Shown here: positions 61,714 through 64,000 of the stretch, piece after piece
Layout: each line of letters opens with the position of its first letter
Position numbering within the stretch: the stretch's first letter is position 1
NCBI RefSeq assembly: GCF_009176725.1
Contig: NZ_AP020337.1
Location: 310,001 to 374,000 of the forward strand
Direction of reading: 5' to 3'
Origin: Pseudomonas sp. KUIN-1
Lineage (GTDB): Bacteria > Pseudomonadota > Gammaproteobacteria > Pseudomonadales > Pseudomonadaceae
DNA: 64,000 nucleotides
The notes under the pieces: model-generated
The model's database searches: none
What the model was told of the DNA's origin: nothing
What the model saw: the letters and a program-made list of their open reading frames with translations, nothing else
Translations under genes and position numbers: made by a program

Positions 61714-62549
61714 TGGAACTGAGGCCTTTACATCCTCTGGACGGCCTGCTGAAGTTTGCCGGTCTGGCACGCAGCACTTTTTACTATCAACAAAAGGTAC
61801 TGCTGGCAGATGACAAATACGCCGGGCTGAAAGACCTGATTCAGGCAACTTTCTACGAGCACAAGGGCCGGTATGGCTATCGTCGCATCACGGCAGCTTT
61901 GCGCAGGGCGGGCCATCTTGTGAACCACAAGACGGTGCAGAAACTAATGGGGCAGCTAGGCCTGAAGAGCCTGATACGCGTGAAGAAATACCGTTCCTAC
62001 AAAGGCGAAACAGGCAAGGCCGCGCCTAACCTGCTAAAGCGTGATTTCAAAGCGCAATACCTTAACCAGAAATGGGCCACCGACGTGACCGAATTCAAAG
62101 TAGGAGGCCAGAAACTCTATCTGTCGCCGATCATGGATCTGTACAGCGGCGAAATCATTTCCTATGCGATTGCCAGGCGCCCGCTGTACTCCATGGTCGA
62201 CGAAATGCTTGAAGGAGCATTTAAGCGGCTTGGACCGCATGAAAAGCCGATTTTGCATTCCGACCAGGGCTGGCAATATCGGATGCCTATTTACCAGCGA
62301 CTGCTCAATGAGAATTCGATCGCAGCCAGCATGTCGCGCAAGGGTAACTGCTACGACAACGCGGCTATTGAGAGCTTTTTTAGCACGCTGAAATCCGAAT
62401 TTTTCTACCTGAACAAATTTAACGATCTGGATGAGCTTCAAGCGGGTATCGAAGAGTACATTGAGTATTACAATCACTCACGCATAAAACTGAAGCTTAA
62501 CGGCCTGAGTCCTGTGGAATACAGAATGCAGGCCGCCAAGGCAGCGTAG
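61710..62549 (+). CDS. IS3-family transposase OrfB (second element)
   Basis: A 279-residue catalytic part, open in the -1 frame back to the slippery site. Contains HTH_21 (YEHKGRYGYRRITAALRRA) and the DDE core: WATDVTEFKVGG, LHSDQGWQYRM and NAAIESFFSTLKSEFF. Intact, with a normal C-terminal SPVEYR. About two thirds similar by eye to OrfB of the first element. Confidence 0.93.
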   Translation: MMELRPLHPLDGLLKFAGLARSTFYYQQKVLLADDKYAGLKDLIQATFYEHKGRYGYRRITAALRRAGHLVNHKTVQKLMGQLGLKSLIRVKKYRSYKGETGKAAPNLLKRDFKAQYLNQKWATDVTEFKVGGQKLYLSPIMDLYSGEIISYAIARRPLYSMVDEMLEGAFKRLGPHEKPILHSDQGWQYRMPIYQRLLNENSIAASMSRKGNCYDNAAIESFFSTLKSEFFYLNKFNDLDELQAGIEEYIEYYNHSRIKLKLNGLSPVEYRMQAAKAA

Positions 62550-62583
62550 GTGGATAATTGTCCAACCTTCGGGGGTCACACCA

Positions 62584-62815
62584 GAGCGTGAGGAACGATA
62601 AGTGATCTCGGGAACGCCATCGTACCCATGCTCCGCGTGGGTATGGATTTCCGGACGCTCTGCGTCCTCCTGAATGTATGACGCGGAGCGTCATGAAGAG
62701 CATTCCCACGCAGAGCGTGAGGAACGATAAGTGATCTCCCGGGCGCCTATCGTTCCTCACGCTCCAGCGTGGGAATGCTGTTCTGGACGCTCTGCGTCCT
62801 CTTCTCGAAGAATCA
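62584..62815. repeat. R2 palindromic repeats, right of the second insertion element
   Basis: CGTGAGGAACGATAAG, CCCATGCTCCGCGTGGG, GGACGCTCTGCGTCC, ATGACGCGGAGCGTCAT, CCACGCAGAGCGTGAGGAA and CTCACGCTCCAGCGTGGGAA: the same modules as at 39,359-39,890 in a different order. Confidence 0.8.
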
Positions 62816-62919
62816 GGTTACTTCCGCTCACGAAAAACCTGTCCTGCAGGACCTTTCTTTCAGTCTTTTCTCTTTCCTGCGTATGACCTTTCCTAGAAAA
62901 TCCCGGGCCCTTGCGCCTG

Positions 62920-63157
62920 CCAAGTCTGCACTCTAGGCTGCGTCGGTCGCTGATTTTTCCAGCGATCGGGTTTAGCAGCCTGTTTGTGGATGACAAGTGG
63001 CGCAAGTGCCGTTTATGGCGGCTTTGCGTGGGGCACCTTCGGGTGCGCCGGTTGCTTGCGCTTGTTCCACACCGGTCTGCTAACCCGCGTCAAAGTCGCC
63101 ACCCTTGTTTGTTTAGCAGCAGGCATCTGGTGGTCTTGTCAGCTAAAGGAATAAGCG
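62920..63157 (+). ncRNA. candidate structured leader RNA upstream of the small DUF/Rhs genes
   Basis: Non-coding, with several nested pairings: TCGCTG-N7-CAGCGA (62,947-62,965), GCACC-TTCG-GGTGC (63,033-63,046) and long-range GGGTTTAGCAG (62,968-62,978) with CTGCTAACCC (63,077-63,086). GTTTAGCAG recurs directly near 63,111. This density of pairing in 170 nt is unusual for plain intergenic DNA. A riboregulator, or a conserved rhs-associated repeat, are both possible. Confidence 0.4.
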
Positions 63158-63391
63158 ATGATCAACTCAACCCCGTCCCCGCCGCTCCCCAACTCTCTGG
63201 AAGACTCTCTGATACAGGTCAGCGACATACTGCGCTGTGCCTCTGCCACCGCGTATGAAACCGGTGACAACCTCGATGGCCTGAAACGCGATCTGGCATT
63301 CTCGGTGGTGCATCTGATCAATATGGCCAAGGCCGAGCTGGAGCGCTCGCTGGAATGTGTTCAGAACCCTGACAGCCCTGATGAAACCTAG
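63158..63391 (+). CDS. small DUF3077/DUF6124-like protein preceding rhs
   Basis: A 77-residue acidic helical protein (LEDSLIQVSDILRCASATAY, DLAFSVVHLINMAKAELERS). It resembles the small proteins of this type that are abundant in pseudomonads and commonly sit just upstream of short rhs genes; the exact DUF number is uncertain. AAAGGAATAAGCG lies before the ATG. Function unknown. Confidence 0.65.
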   Translation: MINSTPSPPLPNSLEDSLIQVSDILRCASATAYETGDNLDGLKRDLAFSVVHLINMAKAELERSLECVQNPDSPDET

Positions 63392-63480
63392 CAGTTCTAC
63401 GAGTAGCCGCTAAGGTTCAGTTAACGCATTGTGTGCTTGAAGAGGCCTGCCTCGCTGAAAGACCACTCCGGTTACTCGTC

Positions 63481-64000
63481 ATGCGCCAGCAAACCACTCC
63501 ATGCCGGTACCGCTACGACGCGCTGGACCGGCTCGCGACTCGCACGCCTGTGGGAGGGTCCATTGCCCGTTCGTTCTATCAGTCCGACACGCTGGCCAGC
63601 GAGATTCAGGGTGCAGAACACCTTCGCTTCCTGCATCACGATCGCCAGTTGCTCGCTACGCAGTCAGCGCTCGCCACGTTGTTGATCGGCTCGGACCAAC
63701 AGCACAGCGTGCTCCACACCGTATCGGCCGGCTTGCCTGCCGCTATCGCCTACACCCCCTATGGGCATCGGCAAGCGCTGAACCCGCTGCCAGGCTTCAA
63801 CGGTGAGCGACCTGACCCGTTGACCGGTCATTATCTGTTGGGCAATGGTTATCGCGCCTACAACCCCGTTCTGATGCGCTTCAACAGCCCTGACAGCCTG
63901 AGTCCGTTTGGCAACGGCGGAGTCAATGCGTATGGCTATTGTGCGGGTGACCCGGTCAATCGATCCGATCCTACGGGACATGGACTCATTGATGATGTGC
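63481..64000 (+). CDS. short Rhs protein, Rhs-core start (partial, runs off the window)
   Basis: An open frame from ATG 63,481 to the window end (173 codons seen). It begins with an Rhs/YD-type segment CRYRYDALDRLATRTPVG and contains the Rhs-associated core: AYTPYGHRQALN, PGFNGERPDPLTGHYLLGNG, YRAYNPVLMRFNSPDSLSPF and NAYGYCAGDPVNRSDPTGH, after which a variable toxin-like C-terminus should follow outside the window. There is no long repeat shell or secretion domain, so this is the short orphan type. Start is uncertain (GTG at 63,433 is in frame); the ribosome binding site is weak. Confidence 0.88.
   Translation, partial: MRQQTTPCRYRYDALDRLATRTPVGGSIARSFYQSDTLASEIQGAEHLRFLHHDRQLLATQSALATLLIGSDQQHSVLHTVSAGLPAAIAYTPYGHRQALNPLPGFNGERPDPLTGHYLLGNGYRAYNPVLMRFNSPDSLSPFGNGGVNAYGYCAGDPVNRSDPTGHGLIDDV

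Larger units (their letters stand above)
61132..62583 (+). mobile_element. IS3-family insertion sequence (second)
   Basis: A 1,452-bp element. Left end TGGTGTGACCCCCGAAGGTT; the right end in reverse complement is the same 20 bases, so the inverted repeats are perfect at their outer ends. Flanked by GAG duplications; removing the element restores CACGCAGAGCGTGAGG. It is a different element from the first, with OrfA/OrfB of the same general type and its own AAAAAG slippery site. Confidence 0.95.

Overview
The window looks like chromosome of a fluorescent Pseudomonas, most likely the P. syringae group. Two blocks have the gene order I recall from P. aeruginosa: carbonic anhydrase - SulP - small protein - cox11 - sco (the PA0102-PA0114 area), and elbB - DedA - hemB - ppk - ppx - trxA - rho - ubiD followed by 5-FCL - 6S RNA - zapA - ygfB - pepP - ubiH - ubiI-like (the PA5221-PA5246 area). 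An ectoine synthase without ectAB, a PAP2-autotransporter, short Rhs proteins and dense families of short palindromic repeats fit P. syringae. I assign no pathovar.

Layout. 1-6,060: copper chaperones Cox11 and Sco without oxidase subunits, a conserved Pseudomonas protein, a SulP anion transporter with a beta-carbonic anhydrase, and a radical SAM protein with a LexA box at its start. 6,080-12,560: elbB, DedA, hemB, ppk and convergent ppx. 12,640-13,300: three long copies of a REP-doublet repeat. 13,365-17,170: an amino-acid ABC importer with a divergent FadR-type regulator and two matching operators. 17,290-24,862: trxA, rho, ubiD with a ferredoxin-reductase, a ChaC-like cyclotransferase, glpT and a periplasmic TonB-C-domain protein. 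24,863-29,202: a bacteriocin island (S-type pyocin/colicin-like HNH DNase, its Im-type immunity protein, a coiled-coil protein and an unrecognised protein, with remnants of duplicated cassettes). 29,289-37,706: housekeeping genes (quinone oxidoreductase, FliL-like, EVE, 5-FCL, 6S RNA, zapA, ygfB, pepP, ubiH, ubiI-like) plus a 50-residue membrane protein.

37,735-39,890 is a tandem array of a ~157-bp palindrome-rich unit, split by an IS3-family element. After it come an AraC regulator, an MFS acid transporter, a small hydrolase, an atypical sigma-54 activator, a MetQ-like binding protein and a secreted lipase-like lipoprotein.

47,240-53,760 is the most interesting part: a tight seven-gene operon (methyltransferase, AMP-ligase, second methyltransferase, flavin-dependent monooxygenase, ectoine synthase-like cyclase, MFS exporter and a 21-codon ORF translationally coupled to the exporter). 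It has its own AT-rich leader and looks like a small-molecule pathway built around a stand-alone EctC. It is followed by a PAP2 phosphatase-autotransporter, a TauD-type dioxygenase with a NitT/TauT ABC importer, a second IS3-family element inserted in the same kind of palindrome as the first, and finally a structured leader, a small DUF protein and the start of a short Rhs protein that runs off the window.
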